Below are positions 27,001 to 34,176 of a stretch of DNA of 43,249 bases, piece after piece. The DNA is from Emticicia sp. (GTDB lineage: Bacteria; Bacteroidota; Bacteroidia; Cytophagales; Spirosomataceae), in contig JAFEIL010000432.1 in the NCBI GenBank assembly GCA_017495105.1, forward strand, positions 1 through 43,249, in the 5' to 3' direction. Position 1 is the stretch's first letter. Each line of letters opens with the position of its first letter. A model generated the notes under the pieces. That model worked only from the letters and a program-made list of their open reading frames with translations. It was not told where the DNA came from and ran no database searches. The translations under genes were made by a program, and so were the position numbers.

Positions 27001-27394
27001 ATTTGATGAGTAAAGCCTTTTCTTCATCAGAAAGTGTTAAATGACTTTGAGGTGTTGGCATAACCTCATCGGGGTCTTTGCTTAAAATTCGAGCGACTAA
27101 TTCACTATTACCAATATTTTTGGGGTCAATTGCCTTTGCTCCGCTTTCTAATTCGAGGGTTGCTCCTTCAAAATTTGCTAACTGCAAGCCTGCTTCAATT
27201 TTAGCTTTATCGGGTCCATGGCATTTGAAACATCGATCTGATAAAATGGGCTTGATGTGTAAATTATAATCTACCGTTTCGGGCAATGTCTCTTCATAAG
27301 TCAATATTTCTTTTGGAATTTCTATCTGATTGGAGCAAGACCAAAAAAGAAAACCACAAGAAATAACAACTCCAAAAATGCGTATATTTTTCAT
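24008..27394 (-). CDS. PSCyt1-DUF1549-LamG-DUF1553 cytochrome lipoprotein
   Basis: The 1128-residue protein has a lipobox ending FWSC (C20). A planctomycete-type cytochrome c domain follows, with CFKCH at 55-59 and a possible Met ligand in VMPTP (M112). The DUF1549 (PSD) domain comes next (GLPPTPLEIETF, DLARYADSNGYQDD, FDKFVTYQLAGDLL), then a LamG/concanavalin-like insert (PFTVSLWV, WTYITMSYDG), and the DUF1553 domain (ARVMVNRFWQQYFGTGLV, SHPELLDWLA, RSMYTIWKRTSPPPMMLNFD). These proteins are linked to polysaccharide breakdown in Planctomycetota, but no reaction is proven. The LamG part may bind glycan. Its ATG overlaps the upstream stop by 4 bases, so it is translated with the DUF2231 protein. 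Confidence 0.9.
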   Translation of the reverse strand: MKNIRIFGVVISCGFLFWSCSNQIEIPKEILTYEETLPETVDYNLHIKPILSDRCFKCHGPDKAKIEAGLQLANFEGATLELESGAKAIDPKNIGNSELVARILSKDPDEVMPTPQSHLTLSDEEKALLIKWIKQGAEYKEHWSLSKIEKPDVPKVGKSFLARWGLVEDEETKWVKNEIDYFTLAKMKEKGYKPSPKANKYTLLRRIFMDLTGLPPTPLEIETFINDKSANAYEKVVDNLIKSSHFGEQQAVSWLDLARYADSNGYQDDALRTAYPYRDWVIKSFNENLPFDKFVTYQLAGDLLTNRNDELSTKEMMVATGFNRNHAQSEEDGIVPEEYQVEYVADRTNTFGKAFLGLTMECCRCHDHKYDPISQKDYYSMFAFFNNVNEHGQSPHVSTSSPVMTLPRAEAEKKINFIKNQLSFIEKNKQKGAVLIRQRFEKWLAKGANNQLISPKKDLLIDIPFDVKGVKLEGEKKEKKRPFFVNLVNDTLGMEMYGDFEARPVSIKGRRGLGVKFIGDGYLKIHETSNWWNMKNFDHRTVGNFERNQPFTVSLWVGIIDPKFKGQIFNRNSGPLAGCKGYECKRLEDGRLSFRINNVWPDNAIDFETDQTLKPNEWTYITMSYDGLSKASGLKVYLNGKLAKGSFVADNLDGSTIWDKNHVIFKSYAASSNFSFGKMHTTINKGYAVDELKIFGRELTSLEVQSEMSQKDLVHHALKTPSEKLTEYQKEALFDYYAKHIDLVSQHLDANTQKLIGEEVEVLNKEIDIMVVRDRRKLRKSYILQRGVYDAHGEEVIAETPLKIGKLPSSFPRNRLGLTQWLLDKENPLFARVMVNRFWQQYFGTGLVKTQEDFGNQGELPSHPELLDWLAAKFREDGEGWDTKAFIKRIVMSATYQQSSKATKEQIEADPDNRWLARGSSYRFSAEQVRDNALVASGLLVRNIGGPSVYPYQPEGIWEALATRNVTNYVQNHGDSLYRRSMYTIWKRTSPPPMMLNFDSPDRSSCTVRRQKTATPLQALVTLNDPQFVEAARVLAERGIKKKTSFDTRLQFFFQSVVSRNPRPNELQILKTLYDSEYQAFSKDTKRAESLLAIGEFARDKDLNISELAAYTVVANTILNYDEAIVKR

Positions 27395-28821
27395 TTTGAT
27401 TCGATAGGCTTGATTGTAATTAACTCTTCTCCAACGTTAATTTCACTATTTGGCAGTGCTTTTCTGAGTGCTTCAACCCCAACCAAAGTCGCTTTGCTTT
27501 GCCACAAATAAACCTTTTTTAACGATTTGAATTCTTTAAGTATTTCTAAACCTGCATTTGATATTGGAGTATTAACCAAGTTTAAGTATTGCAAATTTTT
27601 GAGTTTTGAAAGGTTTTGCAGTCCTGCGTCGGACACGGAAGTATTTTCAAGGTTTAGTCTTGTCAAATTAATCAATTCTCCGATTGTTTTTAAAGAAATT
27701 CCTGTAATCTGACTATCACCCAAATTTAGCCAAACAATTTGAAGTTTAAGAGGAAGCAATAAACCAATTTGAGCATCATTAAAGCCTGAATTGTTTACCG
27801 TATTAATACTCACCCAGCCATTTTTTGGGGATAAAACATCTACACTTACATTCATTTTTGTAAGAGATTCGATGTCTTTTTTAGCAGGATTTGGCACTTT
27901 TTCTTCTAAAAATTCGCTAACTTCTGTGCCGTATTCATTCGTTTCTTGACTACCCGCCCCTACTTGTAAACTTGCTAATATTGCTTTTACTTTATCATCT
28001 TTCGCCAAATTCGCTACTTTTTTATCCATGGCAGCCCCTGTCTGAATCCACCATTGAAGCAGTATAATTTCTTGCTCAGTAAACTGGGTTTTGCCTTTAG
28101 GTGGCATTCGGTATTCATCTTCTTCAGGCAATAAAAGTCTTTTGTAGATTTCGCTTTCGTTCGTATTTCCTGCTACAATTATTTTTCCGTGTTCGCCACC
28201 TTTAAGTAATAGTTCTGGCGTGTCCATTCTAAGATTACCTTTTTGCTTTTGGGAATTATGGCACTGCACACATTTTTGTTCTAAAACAGGTTCGATAATA
28301 TCTTTGTAAACCAAGGCCTCATTGATATTGGAAATGGGCTTACGGACCACTTTAAGAGGAACTGCACCAAACATAGATAGGAGAGGTTGGGTTAAAAAAT
28401 CTTCTCCGTGAGTTAATGCTCCTCCTAAATGCCCAGTAACAGCAAGCATAATTGTAAAAATAGCTGAACTAATAAGGCCAAACTGCTTAAACTCTTTCTC
28501 AATTTTTTTGAAAATGTAAAAAGCAGTTGCAATCACAGCCAAGGCAATTCCAAACCATTTATGCCAAACAAGTAAATCTTTTTCATAACCTCCACTCTTT
28601 GAAAGCAAATAGCCTGCAACGCACGAAAATATGGCTGAAATCATACCCCAAAACGCCATTTTTATAATTGCTGGTCGTAAAACTGCATATTTTTCTTTTC
28701 TTGCAAGAAATTCAAAAAGAGCTACTAACAATAAAATGCCAATTGGTAAGTGAATAACCAAAGGATGTAATCTGCCAATGAGTATTTCAAAATTGGATGG
28801 GCTAACTTCTAATAATACCAT
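27391..28821 (-). CDS. DUF2231 membrane protein with cytochrome c and leucine-rich repeats
   Basis: The 476-residue protein has four hydrophobic helices (about 14-40, 52-74, 86-105, 114-131) forming a DUF2231-type membrane domain with conserved His residues (LHPLVIHLP, LVWHKWFG). A planctomycete-type cytochrome c domain follows with CVQCH (184-188) and likely axial Met in YRMPPKG (M239). From about 350 to 460 there are leucine-rich repeats (LNLGDSQITG, LTRLNLENTSVSDAGLQNLS, LQYLNLVNTPISNAGL). It probably anchors the redox complex in the inner membrane and hands electrons onward. It starts 26 bases after the FdtA-like gene and overlaps the DUF1553 gene by 4 bases. Confidence 0.85.
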   Translation of the reverse strand: MVLLEVSPSNFEILIGRLHPLVIHLPIGILLLVALFEFLARKEKYAVLRPAIIKMAFWGMISAIFSCVAGYLLSKSGGYEKDLLVWHKWFGIALAVIATAFYIFKKIEKEFKQFGLISSAIFTIMLAVTGHLGGALTHGEDFLTQPLLSMFGAVPLKVVRKPISNINEALVYKDIIEPVLEQKCVQCHNSQKQKGNLRMDTPELLLKGGEHGKIIVAGNTNESEIYKRLLLPEEDEYRMPPKGKTQFTEQEIILLQWWIQTGAAMDKKVANLAKDDKVKAILASLQVGAGSQETNEYGTEVSEFLEEKVPNPAKKDIESLTKMNVSVDVLSPKNGWVSINTVNNSGFNDAQIGLLLPLKLQIVWLNLGDSQITGISLKTIGELINLTRLNLENTSVSDAGLQNLSKLKNLQYLNLVNTPISNAGLEILKEFKSLKKVYLWQSKATLVGVEALRKALPNSEINVGEELITIKPIESK

Positions 28822-28847
28822 TTGTTTGAATTAAAAACTATTAATTA

Positions 28848-29243
28848 TTATTTCTCCAACACAGATTGATTAATTATATAAGGCGTTAGTATATAGTCAT
28901 TGGGGTCATATAGTTCATCCGAAAAACAAGAAAGCACACAGTTCTCTGAAAAACTATACATTTCTCGCCAATCAGTAGGCTCTAAAAGCAATATCTTATT
29001 TGGACTGTTAAGTATAAATATTTTCTCCTCGCTTTTATTTTTTACATAAATTTTGCAAGAACCAACCATACAAACAAGCAGATGAGTACTTTTTTTATGT
29101 CGATGCTTTCCTCTGACACTTTCTGAAGAGTTATTATAAATCCAAAAAACTCTTTTTATTTCAAATGGTAGAACTGGCGATTCAAGAACAGCTAAAATTC
29201 CATTTTTATCATGATAGGTATTTATTTCAATTAATTTTGCCAT
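28848..29243 (-). CDS. FdtA/QdtA/WxcM-like cupin (sugar 3,4-ketoisomerase family)
   Basis: The 131-residue protein is a single cupin domain of the FdtA/WxcM-like family. Marks include the DKNGILAVLES start, FWIYNNSSESVRGKHRHKKSTHLL with its His cluster, VGSCKIYV, and LLLEPTDWREMYSFSENCVLSCFSDELYDPNDYI near the end. Family members isomerise dTDP-4-keto-6-deoxyglucose to the 3-keto sugar during surface-glycan synthesis. Here no dTDP-sugar genes are nearby; instead it heads the region B redox genes after a terminator. It might act on a keto-sugar made by the dehydrogenases, but this is speculation. The family call is good and the role is unsure. Confidence 0.8.
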   Translation of the reverse strand: MAKLIEINTYHDKNGILAVLESPVLPFEIKRVFWIYNNSSESVRGKHRHKKSTHLLVCMVGSCKIYVKNKSEEKIFILNSPNKILLLEPTDWREMYSFSENCVLSCFSDELYDPNDYILTPYIINQSVLEK

Positions 29244-29309
29244 TTACAACCTCAATATTTTAAAAGAAAAACTCAAGAATCATTCTCCGATATGGTTAAA
29301 ATTTACAAA

Positions 29310-29337
29310 AATCAGGTAGCAAAGTAGCTACCCGATT
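29310..29337 (-). terminator. Rho-independent-type terminator of region A
   Basis: GGTAGC at 29315-29320 pairs with GCTACC at 29327-29332 around a 6-base loop, extended by AATC/GATT across one mismatch. Read on the minus strand, the stem is followed directly by TTTTTG. It lies 66 bases past the SusD stop, between region A and the FdtA-like gene. This is the best terminator in the window. Confidence 0.75.
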
Positions 29338-29402
29338 CGATTTACAATTATTATTAACCTTAATCAAAATTACTATTCAAAATGATACTGAATAAGAATA
29401 AT

Positions 29403-31133
29403 TTACCAAAGAGGATTCTGTACCAAGCCTTTTGCAATATTTAGTTCGCTTTGAGGAATAGGATATAAATACATTTTTGGACTGAAAGTTCTATCTTCGA
29501 CCTTTGTTGGCTTGTATTTAAAAGTATTATCTGAGTTTCTAGTAATTTCTACCCCAGTTAGCGGCTTTCCGAAGAACTCAGGTCCTTGCATCCATCGGCG
29601 AATATCCCAGAATCGGTGGTCTTCAAAAGCAAATTCAATGCGTTTTTCATTTCGAATTCTTTCTCTTGTTTCTGCCTGTGACAATCCAGTAGGCATTGGA
29701 GGCATCGCAATTCCAGTTCTTGTTCTGACGATATCAACATATTTTTTTATGTCTGCATTGCCAGGACTCCATTCGTTTAGAGCCTCTGCATAATTGAGAT
29801 AAATTTCAGGGTATCGGAAGATAATCCAGCTATGAACCCCTGTATTATTATTCAAAAGATTCAAACTTTCGATTTGATATTTTCTTAGATAATATCCTGT
29901 TTTTGTGGCATTAATGATTGGTTTTGCATCAAGTCCACCAGTAAAAATTTGAAGATTTCGGGCAGGTGTACCAAAAGATGAATTATTGACGGCAATCGTT
30001 AAACCTAAACGCGGGTCACGGTTGGCATAAGGATTAGCAGCCATTGTTGGGTCATTCCAATTAAATTTTACTGCAGAAGTTGCACTTACTCTCACCTCAT
30101 AAGCATCAACTAAATCTTGAGAAGGTGTATTGCCACTTTGACCTAAATTAAAGCCAATCGGCGAATTATTCCTTTCAAATTGATTGCTTGCGGCATTACT
30201 TCTGGTAAATATAATTTCGGCATTATTAAATGTATTGAATAAACTTTTATACGCTCCCAAAGTGGGTAAAGCCCCAGCATCAATTACAGCTTTTGCTGCA
30301 TCCGAAGCGGCTTTCCAACGGGCAGTACGATCGCCCGCTGGTAGCGAAATCAACGCAGGATTTGCATATCCACCCGCCCATGTCGGATTATTGAATAAAT
30401 CACTTGCTGCATACAATAACACACGACTTTTTAGTGCTAAAGCCGTCAATCTTGTAACTCTCCCCAAATCATTGGCAACTACATAAGGAGCTGTTGAAGC
30501 ATTTAAAGGTAATTTTGCAGCAGCAGAATCACACTCAGCTGTAATAAATTGCAAACATTCGTTCAATGAACTACGCTGAATGCTTGAAAAATCATCTTCA
30601 ACAGAAAGTGCGTTATTGATAATCGGCACGCCACCATAGCGTTTTACTAATTCAAAGTAAAAATATGCTCGTAAAAATCTTGCTTCGTAAGTCCATCTTC
30701 GAATTGATGCAAGGTTTGTATTATAAACAGCTTGTGCCGATGGTGATGGGTCAAGTTTCCATGGGTCAAGATTGATTTTACCCGTCGAAACCAAAAACTG
30801 ATTCACTTTACGAATGCCTCTATAATAATTACCCCAAACCAAATCAGGGTTATTGATGGCGTTCCAACTACCCGAATTAAAACTTTGTATTGAATTGGTT
30901 TCGGACGTAAATTCAGCTTCATCAGTTGCTGATGCCATCATGGCAGCTCCTCCAATATACAAAGTACCATCAGGGATATCAGAATAAATGGCATTTAATA
31001 ATGATTGTACATTACCAAAAGATTGTTCAATTTCTTTTTGTCCAATGGTTGTTACAAACTCTCGGTCAAGTTTTTGGCAGGCACTAAATGCACCAATGGC
31101 AAAAACGATTAACACATAAATATATTTTTTCAT
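29403..31133 (-). CDS. SusD/RagB-family lipoprotein (second pair)
   Basis: The 576-residue protein has a lipobox ending FSAC (C19) and SusD landmarks: QSLLNAIYSDIPDG, TYEARFLRAYFYFELVKRYGG, ALALKSRVLLYAASDLFN, IIFRYPEIYLNYAEALNEW, 'RIRNEKRIEFAFEDHRFWD' and 'LYPIPQSELNIAKGL' at the end. It is a surface glycan-binding lid for the SusC gene 22 bases upstream. It belongs to the larger (about 580-600 residue) SusD type, like the first SusD of region A and unlike the 501-residue one in region C. It closes the region A operon before the terminator. Confidence 0.92.
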   Translation of the reverse strand: MKKYIYVLIVFAIGAFSACQKLDREFVTTIGQKEIEQSFGNVQSLLNAIYSDIPDGTLYIGGAAMMASATDEAEFTSETNSIQSFNSGSWNAINNPDLVWGNYYRGIRKVNQFLVSTGKINLDPWKLDPSPSAQAVYNTNLASIRRWTYEARFLRAYFYFELVKRYGGVPIINNALSVEDDFSSIQRSSLNECLQFITAECDSAAAKLPLNASTAPYVVANDLGRVTRLTALALKSRVLLYAASDLFNNPTWAGGYANPALISLPAGDRTARWKAASDAAKAVIDAGALPTLGAYKSLFNTFNNAEIIFTRSNAASNQFERNNSPIGFNLGQSGNTPSQDLVDAYEVRVSATSAVKFNWNDPTMAANPYANRDPRLGLTIAVNNSSFGTPARNLQIFTGGLDAKPIINATKTGYYLRKYQIESLNLLNNNTGVHSWIIFRYPEIYLNYAEALNEWSPGNADIKKYVDIVRTRTGIAMPPMPTGLSQAETRERIRNEKRIEFAFEDHRFWDIRRWMQGPEFFGKPLTGVEITRNSDNTFKYKPTKVEDRTFSPKMYLYPIPQSELNIAKGLVQNPLW

Positions 31134-31155
31134 CTTAAACGTAGATTTTAATGAA

Positions 31156-34065
31156 TTACAATTGGATTTTCAAACCGAGTGTTATTGTTCTTGTTACTGG
31201 ATAGCCAGTCAAAGACTCGGGGTCGCCATAAGGTATTTTATCTATTGAGAAAAGATTAGTACCGTTTATGAAAACTCGGGCAGCATTGATTTTGACTTTA
31301 TCCGATATACTAGCAGGTAATGTATAGCCAATTTCAGCACTGCGTAGTTTGATAAAACTACCATCACGTTGCCAAAAAGATGAAAATTGATAATTATTTA
31401 AGTTATCTTTTGAGGATAATCTTGGATAATCGGCTTTATCAGCAGTTTCTGGAGTCCATCTTCCAAGTGCGATTGGAGCAACTTGCCCGTTGCCTTGAAA
31501 AGCATGAAATGTATTTCCACCTAAATAAACAGTATTTCCTTTTACCCCTTGAAAAATAAAATCAGCATCAAAAGCCCTATATTTTAGTCCTGTATGTAGA
31601 CCTACGACTAAATAGGGCAAACCTACATTTCCAATCGCCATTCTATCACTTCCATCAATAATACCATCTGGTTTTCCATCTGGGCCGCCAATATCTTGGT
31701 ATTTAATATCGCCCGCTTTGATTACTTCGGTTAAAACACCTGGCACACTTCTGAAATCAACTGCTCTTTTAGCAATGTCTTCTACACTATAAAATCCAAT
31801 GGCTTTTAAACCAAATGGTTGCCCGATTGACGAACCAGTTGAGTATAAAGCTGGATTTAATTGAAGAGATTCAGCATTAAAAACAATCTTGTTTTTTGAA
31901 TACGAAACATTGGTTTCTACAAAAAACTGAAGGTCTTTCTTGATATTTTTATTATAGCGAATCGATAAATCAAAACCTTTATTGTTGGTTTTTCCTTGAT
32001 TTAAATTTGGAGTTACGATACCTAAAAACAAAGGTGTAGTGCTATTCGAAGCTACCAAAATATCGTAGCGGTCACGGTTAAAATAATCAAATGAAACATC
32101 AAAATTATTGAAGACCGTAGCATCGACACCAATATTCATGGTTTTTTCTTTTTCCCATGTTATGTTTGGATTTGCAATGGCATTTTCGGCAAAACCACCT
32201 ACGGCGGTGTTTCCTGTACCAAAAAAGTAGCCACCGCCACCAAATGTTGGCGTATAGGCATATCGGGTAGATAAACCTTGTGAAGCAATAATATCATTTC
32301 CAACAAGCCCATAAGAGCCACGGAGTTTTAGATAGTTTATTGTCATATTTTTCTTGAAAAAACCTTCATTTGTTAGAATCCAGCCAACTGATGCCGCCGG
32401 AAAGAAACCGTATCGTTTACTAGGTGCAAAAATCTCAGTTCCCATATAGCTGCCCGAAAACTCAGCAACATACTTATTGGCGTAGGCATACGTGAAACGA
32501 CCAGCCCCTGCATTGTGCTTATACGGGTCGGTTGAATTAGCTGTTGGTGAAGATGGGTCGGATGCAGGGCCATTAAAAGTAATATTATCGGTATTGAACA
32601 TAAGCATAGCTGAAATATCGCTTTTGCCAAAAGTTCTTTTATAATTCAAAAATGCTTGAATAATTGTATTTCGATATTGGTCAAGCGTTTCTTCTGCACC
32701 ACTTAAAGACGTTAATTGACCGATAACAGGACTGTACAATGTATCTCCAACTATTCCTTTCGAAATTGAATAACGAGGATATTGCTTAGATTTTCTTGAA
32801 CCAGATTCAAAATAATTATTAATCGAAACCGCAGCTGAAGCACTTAACCCTTCGGTAATCATGTCAAGTTTTTCGGTAAACTTCAATGAAGACAAAATTG
32901 TACGAGAATTGTTTCGATAAAAACCAGTTGATAGTAAATTCGCTACTGGATTAGAATACAAAGCATTGCCACCAAAGCTTTTATTTGGGTTATACACAGG
33001 AAAAACATTTGGAGGTAAAGTTTGTAATAAGTTAAATGTTCCTCCAGTTGTATAATTATTTGGATTATCTGTTTGCTCTATCGAACCTGCAATTTTGAAT
33101 TCAGCCGATAAATTTGCATTCAATGAAATATCTAAATTTGTACGAAAGTTATATTTTGCATACTTTGAATTAGAACTTTCGGCATCTAAATCACCAAAAT
33201 TCTTGAATAAACCTTGACTTTGCAAGGCGTTGAGCATCACAAAATACCTTACGTTTTTATCACCACCGTTGAAAGTCAAATCGTAGTTTGAAACAGGTGC
33301 AGTTTTTCTTAATAATTCATTATACCAATTTACGTCAGGATGAAAAACAGGGTCTGTGCCATTTTGATAGGCTTCCAAGTCTGCCGTAGTAAATTTTGAA
33401 GGTAAGCCGTCATTATTGAGGGCTTCATTGTACAACACACTATAGTTATACGCACCCATAAACTTAGGCAGGTATTGTGCTTGATTGAAACCTTGTTTAG
33501 TAGTAAATGAAATTTTTAAAGGACCTTCACCACCAGATTTAGTTGTTACTAAAATTACTCCATTTGCCGCTCTTGCTCCATAGATAGCAGTTGCCGAAGC
33601 ATCTTTTAATATTGAAATCGTTTCGATTTCTTCTGGCATTAATTGCATGAAGGCATTTGCGGTACCCGAACCATTGCTGATAAAACCATCAATGATATAT
33701 AAGGGAGCATTGCTTGCACCGCCGAACGTATTTATGCCTCGCACAAAAAGATTAGGTGTAGATGCACCCGGCTCTGAGCCTCCTTGTGTAACCGACAAAC
33801 CTGCTAAGCGTCCGTAAAGTGTATTTCCTAGATTTAAAGTAAAGTTTTTTTCCAAATCCACTCCACGAATGGTAGAAATTGCACTTGTTACTTGTTCAAG
33901 AGGTTTTGTGCCAAAACCGATATTTACTGCATTTGATTGAGATACCACGACAGTATCTGATACTTGAGCATTCTTGATTGTACTCTTTTGTGCTTGCAAA
34001 AATTGTTTTGCAAACAGACTTAAGATTAACATCAGAACTACTTTTTTTGTATATTTTAGTTTCAT
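31156..34065 (-). CDS. Short SusC-type TonB-linked outer membrane protein without STN domain
   Basis: At 969 residues this SusC lacks both the STN and the carboxypeptidase-regulatory-like domains found in its two neighbours. After the leader (about 1-25) comes only a short linker (DTVVVSQSNAVNIGFGT), then the plug (YGRLAGLSVTQGG, IDGFISNGSG, ILKDASATAIYGARAANGV) and the barrel, ending TLGLKIQL. It is intact, with a normal start and stop, so this is a domain difference and not a frameshift. It should import glycan but not signal to FecR by itself. A 111-base gap with the small palindrome TCTGATAATCAGA (34138-34150) separates it from the first SusD. Confidence 0.9.
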   Translation of the reverse strand: MKLKYTKKVVLMLILSLFAKQFLQAQKSTIKNAQVSDTVVVSQSNAVNIGFGTKPLEQVTSAISTIRGVDLEKNFTLNLGNTLYGRLAGLSVTQGGSEPGASTPNLFVRGINTFGGASNAPLYIIDGFISNGSGTANAFMQLMPEEIETISILKDASATAIYGARAANGVILVTTKSGGEGPLKISFTTKQGFNQAQYLPKFMGAYNYSVLYNEALNNDGLPSKFTTADLEAYQNGTDPVFHPDVNWYNELLRKTAPVSNYDLTFNGGDKNVRYFVMLNALQSQGLFKNFGDLDAESSNSKYAKYNFRTNLDISLNANLSAEFKIAGSIEQTDNPNNYTTGGTFNLLQTLPPNVFPVYNPNKSFGGNALYSNPVANLLSTGFYRNNSRTILSSLKFTEKLDMITEGLSASAAVSINNYFESGSRKSKQYPRYSISKGIVGDTLYSPVIGQLTSLSGAEETLDQYRNTIIQAFLNYKRTFGKSDISAMLMFNTDNITFNGPASDPSSPTANSTDPYKHNAGAGRFTYAYANKYVAEFSGSYMGTEIFAPSKRYGFFPAASVGWILTNEGFFKKNMTINYLKLRGSYGLVGNDIIASQGLSTRYAYTPTFGGGGYFFGTGNTAVGGFAENAIANPNITWEKEKTMNIGVDATVFNNFDVSFDYFNRDRYDILVASNSTTPLFLGIVTPNLNQGKTNNKGFDLSIRYNKNIKKDLQFFVETNVSYSKNKIVFNAESLQLNPALYSTGSSIGQPFGLKAIGFYSVEDIAKRAVDFRSVPGVLTEVIKAGDIKYQDIGGPDGKPDGIIDGSDRMAIGNVGLPYLVVGLHTGLKYRAFDADFIFQGVKGNTVYLGGNTFHAFQGNGQVAPIALGRWTPETADKADYPRLSSKDNLNNYQFSSFWQRDGSFIKLRSAEIGYTLPASISDKVKINAARVFINGTNLFSIDKIPYGDPESLTGYPVTRTITLGLKIQL

Positions 34066-34176
34066 ATTGTTTTTTAAAAACAGATTGAAAAATAAACCAT
34101 AATTATTTCGTTGGTTGAAATGTAAACGATATAGTATTCTGATAATCAGACACTTATATTTTTTACTTTATCTAAT

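Noticed and set aside
31156-34065. Second SusC of region A as a truncated pseudogene
   Set aside because: It has its own signal peptide, a complete plug and barrel and the usual aromatic/hydrophobic C-terminus; it is a short domain variant.
34138-34150. TCTGATAATCAGA palindrome as an operator
   Set aside because: It is only 13 bases, lies between co-directional SusD and SusC genes, and no second copy was found.
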